A stretch of DNA of 64,000 nucleotides from the NCBI GenBank assembly GCA_021324365.1, contig JAJPJE010000007.1, positions 1 to 64,000 of the forward strand, in the 5' to 3' direction. Each line of letters opens with the position of its first letter. The first letter of the stretch is position 1. A program made the translations under genes and the position numbers. This DNA comes from Terriglobia bacterium. Its GTDB lineage: Bacteria; Acidobacteriota; Terriglobia; Terriglobales; Acidobacteriaceae. The notes under the pieces were generated by a model. That model searched no databases. It had not been told where the DNA came from and saw only the letters and a program-made list of their open reading frames with translations. This document shows positions 35,994 to 45,780 of the stretch, one piece after another.

Positions 35994-37547
35994 CTAAGCA
36001 ACACGCAAGTTCTGTTTTTTGCGAGACCACAAAAAATACACTGGAATACCACACAGCACAATGATGAGTCCCGGCCAGGTGTATTGAGGTTTGTACCTCA
36101 GCAGCACTAAATCAATGCCAACCGCCATGACGATATAGATCGCGGGCAGTACAGGATACCCAAAGGCGCGATATGGGCGCGGGGCATCGGGTTCAGTGCG
36201 CCGCAGCACAAACAAGCCTGTGATCGTCAGGATATAGAACACCAAAACGGCGAAGATTATGTAGTCGAGGAGCTGACTGTAGGTTCCGGATAAGCACAAA
36301 ATGCACGTCCAGATCGCCTGTACCAGGAGCGAAGCAACAGGCGTCCGATATGTGGGATGCAGCGTGCCAGCCCTGCGGAAGAATAGGCCATCGAGTGCCA
36401 TGGCGTAGTAGACCCTAGCCCCCGCCAAGATCAAACCATTAGCACAACCGAATGTGGAGATCAGGATTGCCAGCGCCATCACATAGGCGCCCGCCGGACC
36501 AACCATCACCTGCATGACGGCGGTGGCAACACGATCTTCTGAAGCATACTGAATGCCACGAGCCAAGACGGTAGCCCCGTGTGGATCGCCAGCTAACGGC
36601 AGCGCAGTCAGGTACACGAAATTCGCCGCAATATAAATAAGGATTACAGTTCCGGTGCCAATCGCCAGCGAAAGCGGCAAGTTTCTGCTTGGGTTCTTCA
36701 CCTCGCCTGCGGTAAAAGTGACGTTGTTCCAGGCATCCGCTGAAAAAAGAGAGCCAACCTGCGCAACGCCAATAACGATAATGGTGCCGAGCAGGCCGCC
36801 AATACCGATTTGCGAAAAGATTGGGGCGCGGAAACCTGCATTTCGCCAGAAATCGTGAAAATTCGCCGCAACTGCGACCGGGTTGCGTGCAATCGCCAAT
36901 CCGAAAACCACAAGTCCCAGCAGGGCGGCTACTTTGCTGATCGTAAAAATGTTCTGGATGATGGCGCCCGTTTTCACCCCAAACACATTTACTAAGCTCA
37001 GCAACAGAATTATCAAGACCCCAACCAAATTCTGCGTATTGAGGCCGATATCCATGTTGCCCAGAACCATGGGGCCAACATGAATCGGGGGCACCTTCCA
37101 CAAGTGGATCAGCCAGTGTGTAGACGAGATCGATGGGAAAAATATCCCGAGGAACTTGCCAAACGCCACCCCGACGGCGGCGATGGTTCCGGTTTGAATA
37201 ACCAGGAATAACGTCCAGCCGTACAAGAAACCCCAGAGCGGTCCGAGAGATTCGCGCAGGTAGACATATTGTCCTCCAGCGTGAGGCATCATGGCAGCCA
37301 GTTCCCCATAGGAAAGCGCCGCGGTAACTGTCATGAAACCGGTGACTGCCCAAGCGCCGATCAGCAACGCCGGAGAATTCGTCATGCGTGCGATATCGGC
37401 CGAAACGATGAAGATTCCGGAGCCGATCATGGAACCCATGACCAGAGTAGTTGCACTGGTGAGCCCTAGGCCCTTTACAAACTGCTGATCGTTTTTTGCG
37501 GATCGGATATCAGGTGATTCAGCGGCAGTGCTTTGGCTTGGGTTCAC
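35994..37547 (-). CDS. APC-superfamily amino-acid permease
   Basis: This is a second amino-acid transporter with about 12 helices and signatures TLVMGSMIGSGIFIVSADIA, ALSYGELAAMMPHAGGQYVY, FSADAWNNVTFTAGEVKNPS and a LAT-like C-terminus. I place the start at a GTG (37547, 517 aa) because the residues upstream look non-coding; the open frame reaches 37631 and the true start is uncertain. It is followed at 45 bp by the CAT-type permease on the same strand, but the two are different subfamilies rather than a recent duplication. Confidence 0.9.
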   Translation of the reverse strand: MNPSQSTAAESPDIRSAKNDQQFVKGLGLTSATTLVMGSMIGSGIFIVSADIARMTNSPALLIGAWAVTGFMTVTAALSYGELAAMMPHAGGQYVYLRESLGPLWGFLYGWTLFLVIQTGTIAAVGVAFGKFLGIFFPSISSTHWLIHLWKVPPIHVGPMVLGNMDIGLNTQNLVGVLIILLLSLVNVFGVKTGAIIQNIFTISKVAALLGLVVFGLAIARNPVAVAANFHDFWRNAGFRAPIFSQIGIGGLLGTIIVIGVAQVGSLFSADAWNNVTFTAGEVKNPSRNLPLSLAIGTGTVILIYIAANFVYLTALPLAGDPHGATVLARGIQYASEDRVATAVMQVMVGPAGAYVMALAILISTFGCANGLILAGARVYYAMALDGLFFRRAGTLHPTYRTPVASLLVQAIWTCILCLSGTYSQLLDYIIFAVLVFYILTITGLFVLRRTEPDAPRPYRAFGYPVLPAIYIVMAVGIDLVLLRYKPQYTWPGLIIVLCGIPVYFLWSRKKQNLRVA

Positions 37548-37565
37548 CTTACATTCACCTGTCCA

Positions 37566-37643
37566 GGAGAGGAATTCTCCTTCTTGAAGAGTATGAGTAC
37601 GCCATTCCCCATTGACTCGTCTACATGCCACCGGGTCATACTC
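37566..37643 (-). promoter_or_regulatory. Possible structured leader of the permease gene
   Basis: Read on the minus strand, GAGTATGA (37643-37636) can pair with TCATACTC (37596-37589), enclosing about 39 nt. A second small hairpin GGAGA-ATTCC-TCTCC (37580-37566) follows just before the start region and would cover a possible ribosome-binding site. I could not match it to a known riboswitch. Confidence 0.35.
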
Positions 37644-37687
37644 GTCCCCACCCGTCGCAGGTACTAAAAGGAAGTGTTGCGGGAACT

Positions 37688-38359
37688 TTACAACAATATG
37701 CGAAGAAATTCCTCTGCCGCTGCTTGAGGGTTGTTTACTAAGTCGGAGATGACCGCTACCGAATCAGCTCCGGCCTCAAGCACAGCCCGGCAGTTCGCCC
37801 GCGTGATCCCACCAATGGCGACCAAGGGTTTGCGGGTGAGAGAGCGGGCAAGGCGGACACCATCCAACCCGACCACTGGATCCGGATTTGCTTTGCTGGA
37901 GGTGGCGTACACTGGCCCGATGGCGACGTAGTCAGCGTCCGTCTGGTCGGCCACCCCGAGTTGCTCTGGATTGTGAGTAGAAGTTCCGACGATGAATTCC
38001 GCGCCGACAAGCCTGCGAACGGCTTGTACTGGAAGATCGTCCTGGCCGACATGAACACCGTCAAAACCTGCAGCCAGGGCCAGATCTGCGCGATCGTTCA
38101 TCACCAAGGTGACTTCGACGCCGAGAACCCGACGCAGTTCTCGACAATCCGAGAGCATCTGCCGGGAATTGCCCGATTTGTTTCTATACTGCAGCCAAAA
38201 CACGCCGGTTGAGGCGATTGCTAAGGCGAAATCAAGAATTGCATTGCCCGGATGGGAAGTTCCGGAGAAGCATGCCACATCGACAATCGGGTAAAGTCGC
38301 GGAAGCTGCAGTGGCTTTCGGAGGCGTTCGACAGCTAGCCGTTCAGAACCGCGATTCAT
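37688..38359 (-). CDS. thiE: Thiamine-phosphate synthase
   Basis: ThiE couples HMP diphosphate with the thiazole phosphate to give thiamine phosphate. The 223-residue TIM barrel shows [16 protein letters not shown] (diphosphate binding), [48 protein letters not shown] and [10 protein letters not shown]. The start overlaps the accC stop by 4 bp (ATGA). No other thiamine genes or TPP riboswitch lie nearby, so it appears to ride on the acc operon. Confidence 0.92.
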   Translation of the reverse strand: MNRGSERLAVERLRKPLQLPRLYPIVDVACFSGTSHPGNAILDFALAIASTGVFWLQYRNKSGNSRQMLSDCRELRRVLGVEVTLVMNDRADLALAAGFDGVHVGQDDLPVQAVRRLVGAEFIVGTSTHNPEQLGVADQTDADYVAIGPVYATSSKANPDPVVGLDGVRLARSLTRKPLVAIGGITRANCRAVLEAGADSVAVISDLVNNPQAAAEEFLRILL

Positions 38360-39708
38360 TCGGATTTTTTCGCGAGCAGCCTTTCCATGAATTTGGTGTC
38401 AATTTCGCCGGCGCGGAACTCCGGGTCGGCCAGGATTCGCCGGTGCAGAGGAATGGTCGTGTAAATCCCCTCAATAATGAACATCTCCAGTGCCCGAGAC
38501 ATTCGCGAGATTGCTTCCGGGCGATCCTTCCCTCTTACGATTAGCTTTGCAACCAGCGAATCATAATAAGGTGGTATGACTGCCTCCGAATAGACGGCCG
38601 TGTCGACGCGCACGCCGGTGCCGCCAGCGGGATTGAAAGTGGTGATCTTTCCTGCCGATGGCGTGAACTTTTCCGGATGCTCCGCGTTGATGCGGCACTC
38701 GATGGCGTGGCCGCGGTGGACAATTGGACCATGCAGTACCGCATCCATTCGCTCACCTAGGGCGATCATCATCTGGCTCTTTACCAGATCGACGTCTGTA
38801 ACCATCTCCGTAACGGGATGCTCCACCTGGATGCGAGTGTTCATTTCTATGAAATACAGGTTGCCGGTCTCGTCCATAAGGAATTCGACCGTCCCTGCGT
38901 TCACATAACCAATCTTGCTCAGCGTCGTCGAGAGCAGGTCGCCAATGCGCTTCCGCAATTCCGGAGTAACTACCACAGACGGGGACTCTTCCAGCAGCTT
39001 TTGATGGCGACGCTGAATGCTGCACTCGCGTTCGCCCAGGCTGACCACATTTCCGTGCTCATCTGCCAGTACCTGGAATTCGATGTGCCTCGGTCGCTCA
39101 ACGAATTTCTCCATGTAGAGGTCGCCGTTGCCGAAAGCGGCAGAAGCCTCGCTTTGCGCCGAGTTGAACAGATTCGGCAACTCTTCTTCATTTCGAATGA
39201 TGCGCATTCCGCGGCCGCCACCCCCGGCGGCAGCTTTCACAATGACTGGAAACCCGATCTGGCGAGCCCATTCCAGCGCGTCCCCTTCACTTCCGAGCAA
39301 TCCGTCGGAGCCGGGCAGGATCGGAACCCCGGCTGATTTCATCGCCGTACGAGCCTTTTCCTTTTCACCCATCAGCCGAATAATTTCAGGCGGCGGCCCG
39401 ATGAACTTCATTCCGCAGGTTTCAACCACTTCAGCGAAATTCGCATTCTCACTGAGCAAGCCATAGCCTGGATGCACGGCGTCCACATTGGCAATCTCAG
39501 CAGCGCTGATTACGGCGGGAATGTTAAGGTAGCTATCAGCTACTCGCGGCGGCCCAATGCAGATGGCTTCATCCGCAAAACGAACGTGCAGCGAGTTGCG
39601 ATCGGCTTCGCTATAGATAGCGACGGTCTTGATGCCCAGTTCTTTGCACGCGCAGATCACGCGCAGGGCAATCTCTCCACGGTTGGCAATGAGGATCTTT
39701 CGAAACAT
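38356..39708 (-). CDS. accC: Biotin carboxylase subunit of acetyl-CoA carboxylase
   Basis: AccC carboxylates the biotin on AccB with bicarbonate and ATP, the first half of malonyl-CoA synthesis. The 450-residue protein has the normal length, with [20 protein letters not shown], the glycine-rich ATP loop [30 protein letters not shown] and [19 protein letters not shown]. It lies 90 bp after accB. Confidence 0.97.
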   Translation of the reverse strand: MFRKILIANRGEIALRVICACKELGIKTVAIYSEADRNSLHVRFADEAICIGPPRVADSYLNIPAVISAAEIANVDAVHPGYGLLSENANFAEVVETCGMKFIGPPPEIIRLMGEKEKARTAMKSAGVPILPGSDGLLGSEGDALEWARQIGFPVIVKAAAGGGGRGMRIIRNEEELPNLFNSAQSEASAAFGNGDLYMEKFVERPRHIEFQVLADEHGNVVSLGERECSIQRRHQKLLEESPSVVVTPELRKRIGDLLSTTLSKIGYVNAGTVEFLMDETGNLYFIEMNTRIQVEHPVTEMVTDVDLVKSQMMIALGERMDAVLHGPIVHRGHAIECRINAEHPEKFTPSAGKITTFNPAGGTGVRVDTAVYSEAVIPPYYDSLVAKLIVRGKDRPEAISRMSRALEMFIIEGIYTTIPLHRRILADPEFRAGEIDTKFMERLLAKKSE

Positions 39709-39797
39709 TCCTATGCATGCGCACTGGTTGAATCACAACCGGTGCTCTCATTTTCTATTTAGTGATGAATTTCCCACAGCCGAGTTGCCGGTAGTGC

Positions 39798-40307
39798 TCA
39801 ACTAGGACGAATGGCAAAAAGTGGCTGCCCGTACTCGACAGGCTGGCCGTTGGTCACATAGCTTTTAGCGACCACTCCTGCGTAATCGGACTCGATCTCA
39901 TTCATCAGCTTCATTGCTTCGACAATGCAAAGGACCTGCCCGACGGTGACGGAATCTCCAGGTTTCACGAACGCTGGAGCACCCGGCGAGGGCGACTCAT
40001 AGAAGGTCCCTACGATGGGCGACTTCACAATTTGCCAGGCGGACTCATCTTCTCCGGCGGGTGCGGCAGGCGCAGCAACACTAGCCGCTTGTGCGTTCGC
40101 AGGCGCGGGGGGCGAGATCGGATGCGCTACTGGCACCGCTTGCATAGCGGGAACCACGGTCGCAACGGGTGCGGACAGCGATGTGACCGCAAGGGGTTGA
40201 CTACCGCGTTTTACCCGCAACTTGACATCGCCACGTTCCAATTCAAATTCAGCAATGTCTTTCTCAATCAGAAAATCTATGAGTTCTTTTATTTCTTTCT
40301 GGTTCAT
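39798..40307 (-). CDS. accB: Biotin carboxyl carrier protein
   Basis: The 169-residue protein starts with the helical segment [20 protein letters not shown] typical of AccB, then a Pro/Ala-rich linker, then the biotinyl domain ending in [13 protein letters not shown], where the lysine receives biotin. It sits between the peptidase gene and accC in the same direction. Confidence 0.96.
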   Translation of the reverse strand: MNQKEIKELIDFLIEKDIAEFELERGDVKLRVKRGSQPLAVTSLSAPVATVVPAMQAVPVAHPISPPAPANAQAASVAAPAAPAGEDESAWQIVKSPIVGTFYESPSPGAPAFVKPGDSVTVGQVLCIVEAMKLMNEIESDYAGVVAKSYVTNGQPVEYGQPLFAIRPS

Positions 40308-40346
40308 GCGTCGTTTTGACTTCGTATGACTTAAGCGCAGTTCTTG

Positions 40347-41417
40347 TCAGAGAGTTATCAGTTCTTTTTGCGTGGGGCACAGCACATCACACCCGCGTTC
40401 GGTCACAATCACCATGTCTTCGATACGGACGCCCCCTTTGGAGGGAATGTAGACGCCCGGTTCCAGCGTAATAACCATTCCTGACCGCAACACGTCTGGC
40501 TGACCCCGGGCGAGGCGCGGTGCTTCATGAATCTCCAGTCCAACACCGTGGCCAGTGGAATGCGTAAAATACCTATCCAGTTTTGCACGCCTCAAAACTG
40601 AACGAGCCGCAAAATCTACCTCTCCAGCGATTACACCGGCCCGCACACTATCGATTGCAGCCTGCTGTGCTTCCCGCACTGCCTCGTACATGCGGCGCTC
40701 CTGAGCAGTTGGCTTGCCTACATATACAGTGCGAGTCTTATCAGAACAATAACCTGCGAGTATAACACCGAAATCGAGCACCACGAACCCACGCGCGATC
40801 GCTGCGGTCGATGCGCGTCCGTGAGGCAGCGCTGACCGGGCGCCCGAAGCGACAATGGTCGGGAAAGACATTGACTCTGCGCCCTTTTGACGAGCATCGT
40901 ACTCCATCTCCGCCGCAACCTCGATCTCGCTTGCTCCCGGACGGATTACGCCCAGCGCAGTGTCCAGCAAACTCGAGCCTAGTCGCACTGCATTGCGGAT
41001 CCGTTGCAACTCGTTCGCATCTTTGATCATTCGCAACTCTTCGACTAACCCCTGTGTCTCGCGGATCTTCAGTGAGCGAGGAATCATGGAACGGAGCGCA
41101 GCACGCAAAGCTACCGTTGTATGTTCCGCCTCGATCGCCACGGCACGCACACGGTGGCCGGCCATCCACTGCGCCGCCGCCGCGACGGCCGAACCTGCAG
41201 TAATCACGACGCGGGTCCCGCGGGCTTCCGTTTTCGCCTGTTCTTGGTAACGTCCATCGGTAAACAGAACTGTTCCACGGGTGCTTACAACCAGAACGCC
41301 AGCACTGCCGGAGAATCCAGTCAGATAACGAACATTGGACAGATGCGTAGCCAGTAAAGCTTCGTGTTTATCAGCGATGGCTGCGAGAGCTTTCTTCTGT
41401 CGCGCGAGATAGTCCAT
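40347..41417 (-). CDS. M24-family Xaa-Pro peptidase
   Basis: The 356-residue cytoplasmic enzyme has a creatinase-like N-terminal domain and the M24 pita-bread domain with the five metal ligands visible: FGVILAGYCSDKTRTVYVG (two Asp), HSTGHGVGLEIHEAP (His), TLEPGVYIPSKGGVRIED (two Glu). It cleaves X-Pro bonds. The order peptidase - accB - accC recalls the pepQ/efp/accB/accC neighbourhood of other bacteria, here without efp. Confidence 0.93.
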   Translation of the reverse strand: MDYLARQKKALAAIADKHEALLATHLSNVRYLTGFSGSAGVLVVSTRGTVLFTDGRYQEQAKTEARGTRVVITAGSAVAAAAQWMAGHRVRAVAIEAEHTTVALRAALRSMIPRSLKIRETQGLVEELRMIKDANELQRIRNAVRLGSSLLDTALGVIRPGASEIEVAAEMEYDARQKGAESMSFPTIVASGARSALPHGRASTAAIARGFVVLDFGVILAGYCSDKTRTVYVGKPTAQERRMYEAVREAQQAAIDSVRAGVIAGEVDFAARSVLRRAKLDRYFTHSTGHGVGLEIHEAPRLARGQPDVLRSGMVITLEPGVYIPSKGGVRIEDMVIVTERGCDVLCPTQKELITL

Positions 41418-41475
41418 GCGAGGGAGATTGTAACCTTTGCGTGCCGGAGAATTTCGAACGTGGTCTTATCCGCAA

Positions 41476-41503
41476 TAAAAAAGGCTCCCGGATCCGGGAG
41501 CCT
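41476..41503 (-). terminator. Terminator of the pil operon
   Basis: A 22-bp perfect palindrome, AGGCTCCCGGATCCGGGAGCCT, on the minus strand runs into TTTTTT, 18 bp after the pilQ stop codon. It lies upstream of the peptidase gene and separates the two operons. Confidence 0.92.
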
Positions 41504-41520
41504 CCAGCAGAGGAATAGCA

Positions 41521-44127
41521 CTAGGTTTGAATGATCTTAGGCGTAACGAAGAAGAGCAACTCTTGGGTTGAGGTGGTCACGGTCCTATGCTTGAACAAGT
41601 TTCCAAGCATTGGCAGATCGCCCAGTAGCGGAACCTGCTGAATGTTTATCGAGTTCTGAGTCTGGATAACACCACCGATTACAACCGTTCCACCGTCGCT
41701 AACGAGCACCGAGGTCGTCGCCTGCTGAGTAATCAGGGTCGGGTTACCCTGCACTGAACGGCTGAAATCGGGAGTCGTATTTTCCACGTCGATGTTCATG
41801 AAGATCGTGTGTTCGATTGTGATTTGCGGCACCACCGTCAAACGCAGGAATGCCTGCACGTAGGTTGTCGTGGGAGGACCTCCCAACTGCGCCTGCGTTA
41901 CAACCGGAATCTGTAAACCTTGACGGACCACTGCCTGGACGTTGTTCTGGGTAACTACACGCGGACGGGATAGTATTTTCAGCAAACCACGGGATTCAGC
42001 CATGGTCAGAATGGCATCCAGACGATAGTTGCCGACCGCATTCATCAGCGAAATTCCGCTGGTGGGATTCACAACTCCGAGGTTCGAGAACAGTGGAATC
42101 GCAGCAGGAGTTGCCGTGGCGGTCGTTCCTGTTGGTATCGGTACGCCAGGGACCGTGAAGTACGGAGGGGGATTGACATAACCTGGCGTCAGCGGGCTTA
42201 CTCCAGCAGAACCGGCCCCACCGACTGTGGTGCCATTTCCGTTGCCCCAACCAAAGCCCAACTGTACCCCTATGTCACGGGCAAAGCTGCGGGTAGCAGC
42301 TATGACGCGCGCCTCGATCTCTACCTCTTGAGTCTTGCGATCGAGTTGGGTCATCAGGCGCTGCACTTCAGGAATAACACTCGGAATATCCGACACAATT
42401 ACTGAATTGGTGCGTGTATCGGCAATCACGTCGCCACGCTGCGACAAGAACTTCTTTACAACTGGAACAACGTCGGCTGCGCGCGCATAACTCAGGAAGT
42501 GCGTAACCGAAACCTTGGGAACGGACAGGGCTTCAGCTTCGTTCTTTTGTCTCTGTGCGTCTGCTTCCTTCCGCAAAGTATCGAGCGTTGCGATGCGTAA
42601 AACATTACCCTCGAGAACGCGATCGAGTCCGTTGTTCTCGAGCACGATGTCAAGCGCCTGGTCCCACGGCACATCGTCGAGCACGAGAGTCAGCGTGCCA
42701 TGCACATTCGGATCGAGAACGATGTTGAGTCCGCTGATTTCATGAATGAGCCGGAAGAAATCTTTCAGATCAACATCCTTCAAGTTCACCGAAATCGGCT
42801 CGCCGGAATAACGCTTCTGCCCATTGGCCGCTCCACCCTGCGACGGCATGGCAGTGACGGCAGAGGCGAGATTCGAAACGGGCTGTCCAGGAAATGCCTT
42901 AGCTGCGGTTGCGATGACGCGTGCGGCCGAATCTGCCTCGTCCTTCGGATTTCGAGTTGGAGCTACAGGCGCAGCGGCTTCGGTCTTGGGGGCGTAAGTG
43001 GGGCTGACTACGACAAAGTCAGCCGGCTTGTTCTCGGTTGCTGTTTTCGTTTCCGCGATTGTTTCTGACGCCGCCTTTACGGCGGAAGCGTCCGCTTTCG
43101 CAACTACATCCTGCGCGTCGACCGGTGGCCGGGTCGGAGCGACATCCTTTACGGGAGCTTTCGCAGGAGCAGCCGGCGCAGTCGCAGGCGTGATCGCGGG
43201 CGAAGCATTCTTCGGTGTGCTATTCGCCTCTGCGTTAGGCGTCTCAGTTTTGATAACTGGCTGAGATGTCTCTTTCAGGGCCGCGTGCGCTTCCGAGTTG
43301 CGCAATTTCAGAGTGATCTTGTTGCCCTGCGGCACCAGTTCATAGGGGCGAGCGGATGCCATATCGACAACTACGCGAACGATTGGCGGGTCGGCCTGGA
43401 ACTGTCCGAAGCGCACTTCCTTGACGTCCGGAGATTGCACCGGGACAACCTGATTCCGGCCCATCGGAATCGCGTTAGGAAAATCGAGAACGATTCGCGG
43501 CGGCGAGGATAGCCGCGTTGCTTTCGGCGTAATCGGACCGTTGGTCGCAATCTCTACGTTAGTGGTTCCTTCGCCCTGGACCACTGAAACATTTCGTACA
43601 AGCACAGGTGTGGAAGTCGAACTTGCGGCCGCAACTGGCGCCTGGCTCGGCTTGGAGGCGCTCGTTGCGCTCACTGCCGCTGAGCCTTTCGGGGCCACTG
43701 GGGAGGCGGCGGGTGCCGCCGATGTCGCAGTCAGTTTATCTGCAACGCGGAGTTCGAGCCCATTCTTCGATTCGCTGACCTTGAGGGCAGCATCAGGCGA
43801 GACAGCAAGTTCGATACGGGTGACGTCCGCTCCCGTCGCACCTTTGTAGGTGAGCACGTGATAAGCGTTGACTCCCGACTGGTCGAGTGTACGACTCTTG
43901 TCCGCAAACTGTCCGGCTGAAACTCCCGTCAGATCGATGAGCATCAACTTTTCAGTTGGACGATATTCAGTATGCGTGAACGCCCCATTCGCATGGAGGG
44001 TAACGACCGTGGCATTCCCCTGCACCGCCACTTGGATGTCAGTGAGCGTTGTGTTGGCAGCCAGTGCCAGTGTGCTCAGCACGAGCAGCATACCTACAAA
44101 GCTCAACAGTTGTCTCAGCCTCATCAC
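41521..44127 (-). CDS. pilQ: Type IV pilus secretin PilQ
   Basis: PilQ forms the outer-membrane ring through which the pilus passes. The 868-residue protein has a signal peptide (ending ALAA), two AMIN domains that bind peptidoglycan (about 25-130 and 170-285), a long Ala/Pro-rich linker, an STN/N0 domain (ISVNLKDVDLKDFFRLIHEI), an N1 domain, and the secretin barrel with VEIEARVIAATRSFARDIGV and VLVSDGGTVVIGGV near the end. It is longer than many PilQ proteins because of the linker. It is the last gene of pilMNOPQ. Confidence 0.96.
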   Translation of the reverse strand: MMRLRQLLSFVGMLLVLSTLALAANTTLTDIQVAVQGNATVVTLHANGAFTHTEYRPTEKLMLIDLTGVSAGQFADKSRTLDQSGVNAYHVLTYKGATGADVTRIELAVSPDAALKVSESKNGLELRVADKLTATSAAPAASPVAPKGSAAVSATSASKPSQAPVAAASSTSTPVLVRNVSVVQGEGTTNVEIATNGPITPKATRLSSPPRIVLDFPNAIPMGRNQVVPVQSPDVKEVRFGQFQADPPIVRVVVDMASARPYELVPQGNKITLKLRNSEAHAALKETSQPVIKTETPNAEANSTPKNASPAITPATAPAAPAKAPVKDVAPTRPPVDAQDVVAKADASAVKAASETIAETKTATENKPADFVVVSPTYAPKTEAAAPVAPTRNPKDEADSAARVIATAAKAFPGQPVSNLASAVTAMPSQGGAANGQKRYSGEPISVNLKDVDLKDFFRLIHEISGLNIVLDPNVHGTLTLVLDDVPWDQALDIVLENNGLDRVLEGNVLRIATLDTLRKEADAQRQKNEAEALSVPKVSVTHFLSYARAADVVPVVKKFLSQRGDVIADTRTNSVIVSDIPSVIPEVQRLMTQLDRKTQEVEIEARVIAATRSFARDIGVQLGFGWGNGNGTTVGGAGSAGVSPLTPGYVNPPPYFTVPGVPIPTGTTATATPAAIPLFSNLGVVNPTSGISLMNAVGNYRLDAILTMAESRGLLKILSRPRVVTQNNVQAVVRQGLQIPVVTQAQLGGPPTTTYVQAFLRLTVVPQITIEHTIFMNIDVENTTPDFSRSVQGNPTLITQQATTSVLVSDGGTVVIGGVIQTQNSINIQQVPLLGDLPMLGNLFKHRTVTTSTQELLFFVTPKIIQT

Positions 44128-44257
44128 CGTTTCTCCCCACGCGTGCGCATTGCTTTCGCGTGTCGGCGTTCTCGCCGCTTGAATAATTGCTACCCGATTA
44201 ATACCTCGAAATTCAATTTACTTCAGCGTTACCGCCGTCGTTGACCTACCGGCGTCA

Positions 44258-45103
44258 CTACACGACCGGTGCGTTCACGCGTTTCACAACCTCATGCGTG
44301 CTTGGCTTACCAGTCTTGCTATCGACAGTTTCTTCGCGGAAAACCACCGAATCGCCATTGATCTTCTCAACAACGCCGTGCCAGACCGGATCGTTCTCAC
44401 GAAGGAAATACGCGCGCTTCGCGCCGTTCTCTACGACGGCGATCATTCCGTTCGGGGACCGGACAATACCTCGCAACAGGATCTGATCCACCGCAAGGCA
44501 GTGCTTACCCGACGAACAGTTTGGTCCTTGTGTCGAATTGAGGTTTCTCATCACCGGACTGGTGAACGGATCCCGGCGACTAGTCAAGTCAATCTGCAAG
44601 GGCTTCTCTTCGACCGGCTTTTCCGTCTTGATCATTGCTTCTTTTACTTTCGCGGGTTCCGGCTCACTTGTTTTCTTGACGGCAGGTTTTGCCGCGACCT
44701 TAGGTCCGGCCTTCACCTTTACGGGCTTAGGCGCAGTCGTGGTGGTCTTCGCGACGGCTGTTTTCGGAACCGGTTGCGGTTTCACGCCAGGAGCTTTCGT
44801 CGTAACAGGCTTCACGGCTGCGACAGCTGGAGTTTTGCCAGAGGCTTTCGCCTGCGACGTAGTAGCAGCGGATACCTTCTGCGCAGCTTTCTGGGCTTGC
44901 GGCTTCACGGTTGCAGTTGGCTTTGGTGCGTTCTGCACAGGAAGTCGCATGGCCTGATGTTGTATCGGCGAAGTTTGCGGCTGTGCTGGCTGTGTCGCAG
45001 AACGTGCTTGCGACTGGATCTTCTGTGCGCCTTGCGGGCTGATCTGTGCCGATAAGATGCCACCGGCAAACAGCGTGACTATTGATATCGCGATTCGCTT
45101 CAT
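44258..45103 (-). CDS. pilP: Type IV pilus assembly protein PilP
   Basis: The 281-residue protein lies in the PilP position. A signal peptide is followed by about 150 residues rich in Ala, Pro, Lys and Thr, then the PilP fold with RRDPFTSPV, DQILLRGIVRSPNGMIAVVE and KRAYFLRENDPVWHGVVEKI. PilP links PilNO to PilQ. The usual lipobox cysteine is absent (ILSAQIS), so it is probably a soluble periplasmic protein rather than a lipoprotein. Confidence 0.85.
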   Translation of the reverse strand: MKRIAISIVTLFAGGILSAQISPQGAQKIQSQARSATQPAQPQTSPIQHQAMRLPVQNAPKPTATVKPQAQKAAQKVSAATTSQAKASGKTPAVAAVKPVTTKAPGVKPQPVPKTAVAKTTTTAPKPVKVKAGPKVAAKPAVKKTSEPEPAKVKEAMIKTEKPVEEKPLQIDLTSRRDPFTSPVMRNLNSTQGPNCSSGKHCLAVDQILLRGIVRSPNGMIAVVENGAKRAYFLRENDPVWHGVVEKINGDSVVFREETVDSKTGKPSTHEVVKRVNAPVV

Positions 45104-45116
45104 AATCTTTTCCCTG

Positions 45117-45767
45117 CTAATTCGCCGCCACGGTTCTTACGGCAGGTCCATTCTTTGCAGGAGCAGACGCTGCCGGCTGCGTATCCTGGGTGTAAAAGGT
45201 CGTTGCGACAAAACTGGCAACGACAGTTTCTGACGGAGCGTACCGATATTTCTTCTTTGTCTTCGCGGCGCCCGGATCGCCCACCGATGCCATTTGCAGG
45301 TCGCTTACGTTAATGATCCGTTCCAACTTCCCAAGCTTGTCGAAGAAGTTGAGCACCGAGTAGTAAGGCCCGTCGATATCCATCTCGTACGGAGCTTCGG
45401 TGTAAAACTCTTTGCTGGCTGTGGGCTTGGTGGTAAACCGCCGTACTTCGATCCCGGCCGCATTTGCCGCGCCCTGAACCATGTGAATGAACTCATCCGT
45501 TTCTTTCGTATCGGGCACAATTCGCTTCTGGATCTCGAGCTGTTGTTTCAGATTCTCGATCTGGCGGTCCAATTCCGTCAGCTTCCCTTCGAAAGGACGC
45601 AGGCTTTGATTATCGGCTTGCACCGCTTTCAGTTTGTCCGCCGTCTGCTTGTTGGCAGTGATCAGATCGCTGAATACCAGGAAGTAGCAGGCAGCCGTAA
45701 TCAAAATTGCCGCTCCCGCTACCACCCCGAGCTTGCTTGAAACCGGCATTTCACTCCATTTCGCCAT
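45117..45767 (-). CDS. pilO: Type IV pilus inner-membrane alignment protein PilO
   Basis: The 216-residue protein has a cytoplasmic stub, one membrane helix (GVVAGAAILITAACYFLVF), a coiled coil and a periplasmic ferredoxin-like domain (EFYTEAPYEMDIDGPYYSVL, then NFFDKLGKLERIINV). PilO pairs with PilN in the alignment subcomplex. It is 13 bp from pilN and pilP on either side. Confidence 0.93.
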   Translation of the reverse strand: MAKWSEMPVSSKLGVVAGAAILITAACYFLVFSDLITANKQTADKLKAVQADNQSLRPFEGKLTELDRQIENLKQQLEIQKRIVPDTKETDEFIHMVQGAANAAGIEVRRFTTKPTASKEFYTEAPYEMDIDGPYYSVLNFFDKLGKLERIINVSDLQMASVGDPGAAKTKKKYRYAPSETVVASFVATTFYTQDTQPAASAPAKNGPAVRTVAAN

Positions 45768-45780
45768 GATCGCCGCCTAC

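Noticed and set aside
36439-37353. 304-codon open frame on the minus strand
   Set aside because: It is another frame within the second amino-acid permease gene; the product is Trp/Arg/Cys-rich and has no membrane pattern.
37644-37690. TPP riboswitch for thiE
   Set aside because: thiE is internal to the acc operon (overlap with accC), and no CTGAGA...ACC-CTGATC thi-box pattern is seen around it.
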